DNA of 33,721 nt from Streptomyces antioxidans (GTDB lineage Bacteria; Actinomycetota; Actinomycetes; Streptomycetales; Streptomycetaceae), in contig NZ_LAKD02000073.1 of the NCBI RefSeq assembly GCF_000968685.2, positions 1 to 33,721 on the forward strand, written 5' to 3'. Below the pieces are notes generated by a model. That model was not told the origin of the DNA. It did not search any database and worked only from the letters and a program-made list of their open reading frames with translations. Numbering within the stretch: the stretch's first letter is position 1; each line of letters begins with the position of its first letter. Shown here in pieces: positions 1-9,075 of the stretch. Position numbers and translations under genes: made by a program.

Positions 1-38
1 TGACCACTGAGGACATCAGACTCACTCATCTAGCGGTC

Positions 39-1699
<1,661 letters not shown>

Positions 1700-1703
<4 letters not shown>

Positions 1704-2053
1704 GTATGGCCAGAGCCGCCGAACCCCCCGGTATCGCCGCCGGAATCAACCAGATCGAGGGCTATCTGCTGCTGCAGGGCGAGCGGGACGCGGCCCGGGA
1801 GCGGGCCCGCCGCCTCACCGGCCGGCTCGACTGGCTGACCTCCGACCAGCGGGCGGAGGTCGAGCGGGTCTACCTCCAGGACCAGCTGGCCGTCACCGAA
1901 CAGACCCTGCGCACGGTGGCGCGGCGCTGCGAGGAGCTGCGGGCGGAGTACCAGGAGGTCTACCGCACGCTGCGCCGCCGGCTGCTGCTGGCCTGTCTCC
2001 TCGGGACCGCGGCGCTCTCCGGTGGCCTCGCCGCCGTCCTCGCGGCGCGCTAG
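1700..2053 (+). CDS. Small C-terminally membrane-anchored protein coupled to ctaD
   Basis: Unrecognised 117-residue protein. It starts with GTG at 1700, overlapping the ctaD stop by 4 bp, so translation is probably coupled. Residues about 20-90 are rich in Glu, Arg, Gln and Leu with heptad-like spacing, suggesting a helical or coiled-coil cytoplasmic part. Residues about 94-115 form one hydrophobic span ending in AAR, preceded by an arginine cluster (RTLRRR), which predicts a tail-anchored topology with the N-terminus inside. Coupling suggests a role in assembly, stability or regulation of this oxidase copy; that is inference. It does not resemble CtaF, which has several membrane spans. The gene runs tail-to-tail into the PBP gene with only 17 bp between stops. 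Confidence 0.75.
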
Positions 2054-2070
2054 CGGCCCCGCCGCCGTCC

Positions 2071-3945
2071 TCACCGTGCGCTGGGCGCCGTCTCGGCCGG
2101 GACCGGAACCGTCCCCGTCCCGGGGCCGAGGTCGAACCAGGCCGGGGGCGCGCCGCCCAGCGCCCGGCCGGTGTAGTCGCCCCAGAGGTCGGCGACCCGC
2201 TGGACACGGGCGTTCTTCAGGGGGATCTGCTTCCGCTTCTTGGCGTCCTCGCCGAAGAGGGCGACGGCGGTGACCAGGTCCGGGGTGTAACCGACGTACC
2301 AGGCCGCCCTCTTGTCGTCGGAGACCCCGCCCTTGCCCGCCGAGGGCCGTTTGACGGCGCGTACCGCGGTCGCTCCGCCGTCCTCGATGAGACTCCGGGT
2401 GATCAGCTGGGCGGTCGCGGGGGCGATCGCCTGGTCGCCCACCGCGTTCCGCGGCCCGGCCGTCTCGTCGCCGCGCCGCGCGGACTTCACGATGCTCGGG
2501 GTGACCCGCTTGCCCCGGTGGTCGAACGACGCGTAGACACCGGCCATACTCAGCGGGCTCGCGCCCATCAGCCCCAGCCCGACCGACTCCTCGGTGGCGA
2601 AACCACCGCCTTCGGTGTCCATGCCCAGCGCCCCGGCGGTGCGCTTGACCTCCGGCAGTGCGTCGGCGTTGGCCCCGTTCCGCATCTTGGCGCCCAGGGA
2701 CGCGGCGGCGCCGACCGGTTCGAAGACGGGGCCCACCTGGTAGTCGCCGCGGGTCGCGTTGGACAGGTAGTGCCGGGTGTAGTCCCGGCCGCCGAAGAGC
2801 GCGACGATCCGCCCGTTCCTCGGATCGACCGAGACCGCGCCGCCCTGGGTGTCGGCCGCGTCCGTACGTTTCCGCCTGGCGGAGCCGTCGAGGCCCTGGC
2901 GCATCGTCTCCTCCAGCGCCCGCTGTTTGGCCGGATCGACGTTGAGGGTGATGGTCCAGCCGCCCGCGGCGAGTTCCTGGTCGCTGACGCCGGACGCGAT
3001 CAGCTCATTGCGGGCCGCGTCCACGAGGTACCCGGCCTGGCCGCCGAGGCCGGGGGCGGGCTCGGGGGCCACCGGCACGGGGAAGCGCATCCGCTTCCGC
3101 TGTGCGGGGTCCAGCCAGTGCATGTCCACCATGTTGTCCAGTACGTAGTTCCAGCGCCGGGTGACCAGCCGTTTCGCCTTGGGGCTCGCGACGGCCCAGT
3201 CGTACTGGCTGGGGGCCTGCACCAGCGCCGCGAGGTACGCGCCCTCCGCGACGGTGAGGTCGTCCACGTCCTTGTCGTAGTACGCCCGCGCGGCGGCCTG
3301 GACGCCGTAGGCGACGCGGCCGAAGTAACTGGTGTTCAGATACCCCGCGAGGATGTCCTCCTTGGAGTTGCGCTGGTCGACCTTGAGCGAGATCACCAGC
3401 TCCTTGATCTTGCGGGTGGCGGTCTGCTCCTGGCTCAGGTAGTAGTTCTTGACGTACTGCTGGGTGATGGTCGAGCCGCCCTGAGTGCCCTTGCCCGTCG
3501 CGGTGTTGACCAGCCCCCGCAGGATGCCCACCGGGTCCACGCCGGAGTCCTTGTAGAAGGACTTGTTCTCGGCCGCCACGAACGCGTGCTGCACACCGGT
3601 GGGCACCCGGCCGAGGGTGACCATCTCGCGGTTGATCTCGCCGGTGCGGGCGAGGATCGTGCCGTCGCTGAACCTGTAGACGTTGCTCTGCGCCTTCGCC
3701 TGGGCGTTGGCCCTGGGGATGTCGATCGAGTAGTAGAGCACCGTGAACGCCCCGATCAGCAGCGCGCACAGGGCGGCCACATAGGCGAGCAGCTTCCGCC
3801 AGGTGAAGAACCGCCGGATGCCGGTGCGCTTACGCCTCCCGCGTCCCCTCGCCGCGCGCCGTCGGCCCGGGGGTCTGGTGTCCCGCGGCGTCTGCTCCGA
3901 GTCCGGTGTGAACCGTACGCGTAGTGCCGTCAGGGGACCTGCCAT
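2071..3945 (-). CDS. Class A PBP-like glycosyltransferase (GT51) with a degenerate transpeptidase domain
   Basis: A 624-residue bifunctional-PBP-type protein: basic cytoplasmic N-terminus, one membrane span at about 52-72, GT51 peptidoglycan glycosyltransferase at about 85-265, penicillin-binding fold at about 330-590. GT51 motifs are intact: AAENKSF with catalytic E126, GGSTITQQYVKN (157-167), RKIKEL (178-183), YLNTSYFGRVAYG, and LAALVQAPSQYDW. The transpeptidase half is not: the expected G-S-x-x-K is GPVFEP (405-410), so the nucleophilic Ser is P406 and the Lys is E409. KTG reads K538-G-G. Only about 58 residues separate the first motif from ASPLSMAGVYASF, so the SxN segment appears deleted. 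I infer an enzyme that polymerises glycan but cannot crosslink, or a regulatory protein. Start ATG has GGAGGAG 8 nt upstream. It lies 159 bp downstream of the histidine kinase, same strand. Confidence 0.92.
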   Translation of the reverse strand: MAGPLTALRVRFTPDSEQTPRDTRPPGRRRAARGRGRRKRTGIRRFFTWRKLLAYVAALCALLIGAFTVLYYSIDIPRANAQAKAQSNVYRFSDGTILARTGEINREMVTLGRVPTGVQHAFVAAENKSFYKDSGVDPVGILRGLVNTATGKGTQGGSTITQQYVKNYYLSQEQTATRKIKELVISLKVDQRNSKEDILAGYLNTSYFGRVAYGVQAAARAYYDKDVDDLTVAEGAYLAALVQAPSQYDWAVASPKAKRLVTRRWNYVLDNMVDMHWLDPAQRKRMRFPVPVAPEPAPGLGGQAGYLVDAARNELIASGVSDQELAAGGWTITLNVDPAKQRALEETMRQGLDGSARRKRTDAADTQGGAVSVDPRNGRIVALFGGRDYTRHYLSNATRGDYQVGPVFEPVGAAASLGAKMRNGANADALPEVKRTAGALGMDTEGGGFATEESVGLGLMGASPLSMAGVYASFDHRGKRVTPSIVKSARRGDETAGPRNAVGDQAIAPATAQLITRSLIEDGGATAVRAVKRPSAGKGGVSDDKRAAWYVGYTPDLVTAVALFGEDAKKRKQIPLKNARVQRVADLWGDYTGRALGGAPPAWFDLGPGTGTVPVPAETAPSAR

Positions 3946-4104
3946 GCCGATTGCTCCTCCGTCGATCCCGGCCGCGAGGTTTCGCGCGGGTCGGCGCCAT
4001 CCTCCTCAGCGAAGATCTTCGGAACCGCAACGGGCGGCCTCGGCGGGGGCTCGGCCGGGTCTCGACTTCCGCTCGGCGATGTATCAGCCGCGTATCGGTC
4101 CGGG

Positions 4105-5427
4105 CTACGACCGTAGGTGCTCATCCGGCCGTGCGGGCTCCTCGGGCCGCTCGGGCTCCTCGGGCAGACGCAGCGTGGCGACCGCGCCGCCGTCCGGCGC
4201 GTTGCCGAACTCCAGCGCGGCGCCGATGACCTGAGCCTGGCCGACCGCGATGGTCAGCCCGAGGCCATGGCCCCGGCCGCGCTCCCGTACCCCGGTGCGG
4301 AACCGCTGCGGACCCTTCTCCAGCAGATCGTCCGGAAAGCCGGTGCCGTGGTCGCGGACCGCCACGGTCCGGCCGTCCGCCGCCACCGTCACCTCGACCG
4401 GTTCGCGGCCGTGGCGATGGGCGTTGACCACGAGATTGGCGACGATACGGGTCAGCCTGCGGGGGTCCGTCCACACCTTCGGGCCGTCCGCGACGTCCTG
4501 GCCCCCGGCTTCCCCCGCCATGGCGTCCCGCCCCTCGGTGCCGCCCGCCGCGCCGGTCCGCAGCCGCGCCGTCAGCCCGGTGCCCGCGATGGCCTCCTCG
4601 AGCACCGGCGCCAGCGGGCAGGGGGACAGATCGGCCTCCTCCGCCCCCGCGTCCAGCCGGGAGATCTCCAGCAGATCCTCGACCAGCGTGCTCAGCACCC
4701 GCACCCGGTCGCGCACATACCCGGCCGCCTCGCCCGGCGGCAGCAGTTCGGCGGCTGTGACCAGACCCATCAGCGGAGTGCGCAGCTCATGCGCCACATC
4801 GGCGGTGAACCGCTGCTCATCCAGCAGCCGCTCCTGGAGCGCGGCGGCCATCGAGTCCACGGCCCCGGAGATCTCGGCGATCTCATCGTGCGGGCGGGTG
4901 GCGGGGGAGATCCGGGCGTCCAGGTCCCCGGCCGCGATCCGGCGCGCGGTGGCCGCCGCCAGCCGCAGTCGGCGGCTCATCCGCTCGGCGGTCAGCACCC
5001 CCAGCGGCAGCACCACGGCGGTGGTCATCAGCCCGGCCAGGATGATGTTGGTGTCCAGCGCGCCGATGTCGCGCATCGCGGTGCTCATGTCGAGGCGTAC
5101 GGACAGGACTTGGTCATCGGCGGGCCGGGCCGCCCACATCGCGGGCCCGCCAGGGCCGGTGGTGAACTCGGTGCCCTGATGGCCCTTCTCCACCAGGCGC
5201 CGCAGATCCCCGGGGAGCCCGGGCGCGTCCAGCACCGCGCCGGAGCCCTGGACGCCGCCGGTGCGGGCGTAGCCGACCGCGGCGCGGTCGAGCGTGGTGC
5301 GCGCCCCGTCGCGGGCCTGGGACAGTTCGCGGTCGCGCGAGGCGTGGTGCACCAGTACCCCCACCGCGGCCGCGGCGGCACACGTCGCCGCCGCCACCAG
5401 GGCGACGATCCGCCATCTCAGCGTCAT
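4105..5427 (-). CDS. Sensor histidine kinase, CseC-like
   Basis: A 440-residue membrane sensor kinase. Order: membrane span about 7-28, extracytoplasmic sensor region about 29-125, second span about 127-148, HAMP about 148-200, dimerisation/phosphoacceptor helix with H213 in FTADVAHELRTPL, then the HATPase domain with N-box (NLVVNAHRH, N331/N335), G1 (DHGTGF, 359-364) and G2 (GHGLGL, 387-392). All residues needed for kinase activity appear present. The tail (421-440) is rich in Pro, Glu and Arg. ATG at 5427 is chosen because it lies 2 bp after the response-regulator stop, fitting tight coupling; a longer frame upstream overlaps the regulator and is a shadow. Pairing and gene order match the Streptomyces cseA-cseB-cseC envelope-stress system, but sigE is not adjacent, so it may be a paralogue. 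Confidence 0.92.
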   Translation of the reverse strand: MTLRWRIVALVAAATCAAAAAVGVLVHHASRDRELSQARDGARTTLDRAAVGYARTGGVQGSGAVLDAPGLPGDLRRLVEKGHQGTEFTTGPGGPAMWAARPADDQVLSVRLDMSTAMRDIGALDTNIILAGLMTTAVVLPLGVLTAERMSRRLRLAAATARRIAAGDLDARISPATRPHDEIAEISGAVDSMAAALQERLLDEQRFTADVAHELRTPLMGLVTAAELLPPGEAAGYVRDRVRVLSTLVEDLLEISRLDAGAEEADLSPCPLAPVLEEAIAGTGLTARLRTGAAGGTEGRDAMAGEAGGQDVADGPKVWTDPRRLTRIVANLVVNAHRHGREPVEVTVAADGRTVAVRDHGTGFPDDLLEKGPQRFRTGVRERGRGHGLGLTIAVGQAQVIGAALEFGNAPDGGAVATLRLPEEPERPEEPARPDEHLRS

Positions 5428-5429
5428 CG

Positions 5430-6179
5430 TCAGCGCCGCAGCTTGTAGCCGAAGCCGCGGACCGTCTCGATCCGTTCGGCGCCTATCTTGGCCCGCAGCC
5501 GCTGCACATGGAGGTCGACCACCCGGGTGTCGCCCTGCCACGCGTGGTCCCAGACCCGGCTGAGCAGCGTACGGCGCTCCAGCACCACACCGGGTGAACC
5601 GGCGAACTCCAGCAGCATCCGCAGTTCGGTGGGGGTGAGGGCCAGCGGCTCTCCCGCGCGGCGCACCTCCATCCCACGGGTGTCGATGGTCAGATCGCCG
5701 AAGGCGAGGGTGTCCGGCCCGGCCGCGCCGTCCGCCTCCGGAACCCCGCCGCGCGGGGTGCGGGCCACGGGGGTGAAGGAGGCACGGCGCAGCAGCGAGC
5801 GGATGCGTGCCACCAGGACCGCGCTCTCGCACGGCTTGATCACATAGTCGTCGGCACCCGCCTCGAGACCGGAGACCACGTCCAGGGAGTCACCGCGCGC
5901 GGACATCATCAGGATCGGCGCCAGGCTGAACTCGCGGACCCTGCGGCACAGTCCGATGCCGTCCAGCTCGGGCAGCATCACGTCCAGCAGCAGCAGATCG
6001 GGCCGTCTCTCCCGGAAGATCTCCAGCCCGGTGAGGCCGTCGCCCGCGGTGGACACGGTGAAGCCGTACCGCTCCAGGGCCATCCGCACCGTATTGCGGA
6101 TCACCTCGTCGTCCTCGACGAGCAGGAGGTGCGCCTCGGTCGGGGAGCCCGGTCCTGGCGGGGTGAAGGCGGTGGTCAT
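5430..6179 (-). CDS. OmpR/PhoB-type response regulator, CseB-like
   Basis: A 249-residue response regulator. The receiver domain spans about 16-130: acidic pocket VEDDE (E22-D24), phosphoacceptor D66 in LLLLDVMLP, S93 at the switch position (MMSAR), and K115 in YVIKPC. The winged-helix DNA-binding domain spans about 155-249, ending in the typical VRGFGYKLRR. The receiver closely resembles CseB as I remember it (EDD-VIR, LERxGF, SLDVVSGLEAGADDYV). Its ATG overlaps the stop of the lipoprotein gene by 4 bp (ATGA), and its stop lies 2 bp before the kinase start, so the three genes form one translationally coupled unit. Its target genes are not visible; the PBP gene immediately downstream is an obvious candidate, by inference. 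Confidence 0.94.
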   Translation of the reverse strand: MTTAFTPPGPGSPTEAHLLLVEDDEVIRNTVRMALERYGFTVSTAGDGLTGLEIFRERRPDLLLLDVMLPELDGIGLCRRVREFSLAPILMMSARGDSLDVVSGLEAGADDYVIKPCESAVLVARIRSLLRRASFTPVARTPRGGVPEADGAAGPDTLAFGDLTIDTRGMEVRRAGEPLALTPTELRMLLEFAGSPGVVLERRTLLSRVWDHAWQGDTRVVDLHVQRLRAKIGAERIETVRGFGYKLRR

Positions 6180-7012
6180 CGTGTCGTCCTCGTCTCCGTA
6201 CGGGTGCCCGTCTCCGCCGCCGTGCCGGTGTTGCTCGGCACGGCCTCAGGCGCGGCGCCGGGGTCGGCGGTCCGTGCCCTGCCCTCCTCCGGAACGGGCG
6301 GCCGGGCGGGCGCGCCGTCGTCCGGGACGGGAGTCGGGGTGGCCGTGCCGTCCTCGGGTGTCACGGCCGCCATGACGGTGCCGTTCCAGCGGAAGCGGGT
6401 GGTGACTTGGCCGTCCTCGCCGATCGCGGAGATCAGCAGATCGCGGCCGAAGGTCTCGCCGGTGAGCCCGGGCGGGCCCCAGTAGATCAGCACGGGGCGG
6501 ACCGTGTGGCCCGAGGCGGTGTAGACCTGAAGCAGCGTCCGCTCGAACCCCGGCAGATCGGCCGCCACCACCAGTTCGTCCCGGCCGTCGCCGGTCAGAT
6601 CGCGGTGGACGGTGTCCCTCAGCGGGCAGTAGCCGCCGTCCGGGCACTGGGAGACCTCCTTCTGCACCACCGCGGGCACATTGGGGTCGTGGAGCAGCAG
6701 GTTCTTCGCGGACAGCGCGGCCAGTCCGCCCGAGGGCACCTTGACCTTGTCCACCGGCAGATAGCGGGCGAAGTCCGGCTTCTCACGGGGCGTGGTCGCC
6801 GCCGAGGGGGTGTACCGGGGCCACAGCGGAACCGCGCTGGCCGGTGCCGAGAGCGAGGGCGCCGCGCCGTCGTCCCGCACCCCCGCCTGGGCCGCGCACC
6901 CGGCGGCGGTCACGGCGGCGCACGCGGCCACCACGGCGGACAGGAGGCCGCGGGGCAGCCCGGGGCGGGGGCGTCGTCGCACGGGGCGTGAGCCGGTGGG
7001 GAGTGAACGCAT
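6176..7012 (-). CDS. Lipoprotein, CseA-like
   Basis: A 278-residue secreted lipoprotein. Its Arg/Pro-rich N-terminus is followed by a hydrophobic stretch and the lipobox TAAGC with lipidated C39. The folded part (about 75-215) contains a paired-Cys segment (CPDGGYC) and an FG-GAP/VCBS-like stretch HRDLTGDGRDELVVAADL, as in proteins that sample ligands outside the membrane. The last 60 residues are low-complexity Thr/Pro/Gly/Arg. Position directly upstream of and overlapping a CseB/CseC-like pair matches CseA, a lipoprotein that in S. coelicolor modulates the CseBC system; that equivalence rests on gene order and type, not on an alignment. The start ATG at 7012 has no strong ribosome site, so a different start within the first residues is possible. 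Confidence 0.88.
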   Translation of the reverse strand: MRSLPTGSRPVRRRPRPGLPRGLLSAVVAACAAVTAAGCAAQAGVRDDGAAPSLSAPASAVPLWPRYTPSAATTPREKPDFARYLPVDKVKVPSGGLAALSAKNLLLHDPNVPAVVQKEVSQCPDGGYCPLRDTVHRDLTGDGRDELVVAADLPGFERTLLQVYTASGHTVRPVLIYWGPPGLTGETFGRDLLISAIGEDGQVTTRFRWNGTVMAAVTPEDGTATPTPVPDDGAPARPPVPEEGRARTADPGAAPEAVPSNTGTAAETGTRTETRTTR

Positions 7013-7160
7013 GGCCGTGTCAGCCTACTGAGCGACGGGGACGTGCCACGCGGGACCCGTGAATCCGCCGGGCCGGGGGCCTCGTGGCGTTACGGCCGGG
7101 CCGCGGGATCCGTGGCGCGCGGAGCGGGCGCGTGGCGCGCGGACCGGGCGGGCGAAGACG

Positions 7161-7192
7161 ACAGGCCCGGGGCGGTGTCGCCCCAGGCCTGT
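7161..7192 (-). terminator. Hairpin terminator downstream of the PAS-LuxR gene
   Basis: ACAGGCCCGGGGCG and CGCCCCAGGCCTGT form a 14-bp stem with a single mismatch and the loop GTGT. It lies about 80 bp past the stop of the PAS-LuxR gene. No U-run follows, as is usual in Streptomyces. It also separates that gene from the lipoprotein operon promoter region. Confidence 0.75.
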
Positions 7193-7195
7193 TCC

Positions 7196-7221
7196 TGTGA
7201 CGCGGTGTGACGCGGCGTCAC
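7196..7221. repeat. Tandem TGTGACGCGG and GTGACG/CGTCAC inverted repeat
   Basis: Two perfect copies of TGTGACGCGG lie side by side (7196-7205, 7206-7215). The second copy forms an inverted repeat GTGACG-CGG-CGTCAC (7207-7221). It sits between the terminator and the PAS-LuxR stop, 185-210 bp upstream of the lipoprotein start. It could be an operator for the CseABC-like operon or part of the terminator region; nothing decides between these. Confidence 0.4.
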
Positions 7222-7273
7222 ATGACGTCCGCCACATGATGTGCGTCCATCGTTGTGCGTCAATCGATCGGCG

Positions 7274-7930
7274 TCACTTGATGAATTCCGGGCGCACGCG
7301 GGCGGGCCAGGTGCCGACGGTCAGCATGCCCGACGCGTAGGCGCGCGAGACCAAGGCCGCCCGGTTGGGTGCCTTCATCTTCCGCAACATGGATCCCACG
7401 TGGTATTCGACGCCCTGCCTGCTGAGGTAGAGCTTGGCGGCCATCTGTACCGTCGACGCGCCGGTGGCCACCCCCTCGAGTATCCGGGCCTCCAGGGGTG
7501 ACAGCAGCTTCTCTCTGGTGGGAGCCGGTTCCTCCTCTGGTCGTTCGTCATCCGGTTTGACCATCACGACGATGGCCGCGAGTCGGTCGGACCGGCCCTG
7601 GATGGCAGTGCCGGTCAGCTTGCCCGAGAACACCCGGCCCCGTGAGTGGTAGCCGAGGACGCGCTCGGTGAAGCGGGTGCGCCGCCCGTCGTGCAGCCGC
7701 GAGAAGTGTTCCCGCAGGACGGAGGGGGCGCTGGGGTGCAGCAGATCGAACAGGCTCCGGCCGCACAACTCGGCGGACGAGGCGCCGAAGTGCCGGAAGA
7801 AGTCCTCGTCCCCGGCCACCACATGGAGGTCGGGGGCGAGCGTGGCCATACCGGTGGCGTGCCGCGACGCGGCGGACACTGCCTGTCCGGGCACTCGAGA
7901 GGCACTCTGAGCGCTGTGGGGGAGGGCCAA
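7274..7930 (-). CDS. PAS-LuxR transcriptional regulator (PimM type)
   Basis: A 218-residue regulator with an N-terminal PAS sensor fold (about 25-125, beginning GMATLAPDLHVVAGDEDFFRH as two abutting stretches) and a C-terminal LuxR-type helix-turn-helix (about 143-203) with LSPLEARILEGVATG and LYLSRQGVEYHVGSML. The architecture, size and tail (NRAALVSRAY, then TVGTWPARVRPEFIK) match the PAS-LuxR family that includes PimM, a regulator of polyene macrolide biosynthesis in Streptomyces. No polyketide genes are in this window, so this member may act elsewhere or belong to the widespread non-cluster members. An in-frame stop lies two codons upstream of 7930, so the start is TTG at 7930 or an internal GTG (codons 13 or 18); no strong ribosome site decides. 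The next ATG lies inside the PAS domain and is unlikely. Confidence 0.85.
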   Translation of the reverse strand: MALPHSAQSASRVPGQAVSAASRHATGMATLAPDLHVVAGDEDFFRHFGASSAELCGRSLFDLLHPSAPSVLREHFSRLHDGRRTRFTERVLGYHSRGRVFSGKLTGTAIQGRSDRLAAIVVMVKPDDERPEEEPAPTREKLLSPLEARILEGVATGASTVQMAAKLYLSRQGVEYHVGSMLRKMKAPNRAALVSRAYASGMLTVGTWPARVRPEFIK

Positions 7931-7958
7931 GAGGAGTCACCGCTTTCGGTTGGTTCGT

Positions 7959-7978
7959 GACGGAGTGGTCAGTCCGTC
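7959..7978. promoter_or_regulatory. Inverted repeat upstream of the PAS-LuxR gene
   Basis: GACGGA-N8-TCCGTC lies 29-48 bp upstream of the TTG start. It is a candidate operator or leader hairpin. The whole 7931-8191 gap holds no convincing ORF; the 100-residue plus-strand frame starting at 8079 runs into the next gene antisense and is rejected. Confidence 0.3.
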
Positions 7979-8191
7979 TCGGGTGAACCCCCAGGTGACG
8001 GAGGGTCGGCGCATCGCCGCCAAGCAACACGCCGGACCCCAGGGGGAATTCAGTGACGGGTGTTAGGTCCGCTTCCTGGTGTATACCAACGCTACGGTGA
8101 CTGTGGGGTGCCCGATTCCAACAGAGTTGTGCCCGTTTCGTGACCGCTTTGGGTGTGGAATTGATGCGGTACGAAGCCGCTGGTCGAAGCG

Positions 8192-8983
8192 TTACGCCGC
8201 GGCCCTGGCGGACCTGCGCGTCTGCGAACGGCTCCCGGACCGGGCACTCCTCGAACTCGAACGACTCCTCGAGCGCCCCGTCGAACTACCCGCCGTGCGC
8301 CGCGCGCCGCCGCTCGTGCCGCGCTGCCCGGACGCCTCCGACGGCTCGGCCATGATGCCGCCCTTGCGCAGCACCGCGTAACCCACCCCGATACCGAGGG
8401 CCACCGGCCATTCGATGATCTCCACGGCGCCCAGCGCGCCGAGCCCCACGTACAGCGGGAGTCCGCCCTTGGCGGGCAGCACCCGGCGGGCCATCTCGAT
8501 CGGCTTCATCGCCATCTTCGCCGCACCGCCGGTCGCACGGGTGGTGGCGTGGCCGACCGTCCCGAAGGTCTCCTTCGTGGCGTGACCCACGGTGTCGAAG
8601 GTCTCCCTGGTGGCGTGGCCGACGGTGTCGAAGCCCTCCTTCGTGGCCTGGCCCATGGCGTTGAACGTCGGCACCGTGACGGTCAGGCGGCGCCTGCCGT
8701 CGCTGCGCGACGTCTCCATGGGGCCCTTGGCGGCCTTCGCCGTCCGCTGCCGCTGGGTGGTCTTCGACGGCCTGGTGGAGCTTGTCGCCCTCTTGGTCTG
8801 GGAGGGCTTCGAGGCGGCCGACGTGGTCTGGGACTTCGCCGTCGACTTGCCGCCGCGCGCCGGTGCTGCCGTCTTCTTCGCGGTGCTCTTCGCGGCGGTC
8901 TTCGCAGTGCTCTTCGCGGTGCTCTTCGCGGCGGTCGAGGAACTGCGCTTGCGTGAAGTAGCGGGAGTGGTCACTGGTCTCAC
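8192..8983 (-). CDS. Lys/Ala-rich protein with 11-residue amphipathic repeats and a hydrophobic segment
   Basis: No named family is recognised. The product (about 263 residues from GTG 8983) has four parts. First, a histone-H1-like tail made of Lys, Ala, Ser and Thr (TAKSTAKSTAKTAAKST), suited to binding nucleic acid or acidic polymers. Second, a tandem of 11-residue units of the form xATKExFDTVG, four copies including a degenerate last one. Third, a hydrophobic glycine-rich stretch (LPLYVGLGALGAVEIIEWP and onward) that could be a membrane hairpin. Fourth, a Ser/Arg-rich low-complexity tail. Eleven-residue repeats of this kind occur in lipid-binding synucleins, apolipoproteins and LEA proteins. 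The gene is divergent from the P-type ATPase, with about 92 bp between starts. GTG 8974 is an alternative start. The same frame stays open upstream, but that overlaps the promoter region. Confidence 0.72.
   Translation of the reverse strand: MRPVTTPATSRKRSSSTAAKSTAKSTAKTAAKSTAKKTAAPARGGKSTAKSQTTSAASKPSQTKRATSSTRPSKTTQRQRTAKAAKGPMETSRSDGRRRLTVTVPTFNAMGQATKEGFDTVGHATRETFDTVGHATKETFGTVGHATTRATGGAAKMAMKPIEMARRVLPAKGGLPLYVGLGALGAVEIIEWPVALGIGVGYAVLRKGGIMAEPSEASGQRGTSGGARRTAGSSTGRSRSRSSSRSARSGSRSQTRRSARAAA
8544..8653 (-). repeat. 33-bp tandem repeat inside the Lys/Ala-rich gene
   Basis: Three full copies (8544-8576, 8577-8609, 8610-8642) and one partial copy of a 33-bp unit beginning GTGGCGTGRCC on the plus strand. 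Each encodes one 11-residue unit on the minus strand. The copies differ mainly at single bases, so expansion looks fairly recent or is held by selection. Confidence 0.9.
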
Positions 8984-9022
8984 GTCCGCTCGGTGATGAG
9001 GGATGCAATCTTCTTCCCTTTT

Positions 9023-9028
9023 TAGGGT
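9023..9028 (+). promoter_or_regulatory. Possible -10 box TAGGGT before the P-type ATPase
   Basis: TAGGGT sits in a locally AT-rich patch (9003-9038) 48 bp upstream of the ATPase start and fits the TAGRRT form of vegetative Streptomyces -10 boxes. No TTGAC-like -35 lies at 17-18 bp. The same patch must also hold the promoter of the divergent Lys/Ala-rich gene. Confidence 0.35.
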
Positions 9029-9075
9029 AATAGGGATGAACCGGGCGGGCCGCCCGGAGAGCGGAGGTTCCCCCG

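Noticed and set aside
8036..8055. Possible PimM-type box (GGGAATTCAG) upstream of the PAS-LuxR gene
   Set aside because: Only the GGGAWWTC core matches the remembered consensus; the right half and flanks do not.
8079..8381. 100-codon plus-strand frame with an N-terminal MYTNATVTVGCP
   Set aside because: More than half is antisense to the Lys/Ala-rich gene, no ribosome site, and the sequence degenerates into Arg/Pro-rich translation.
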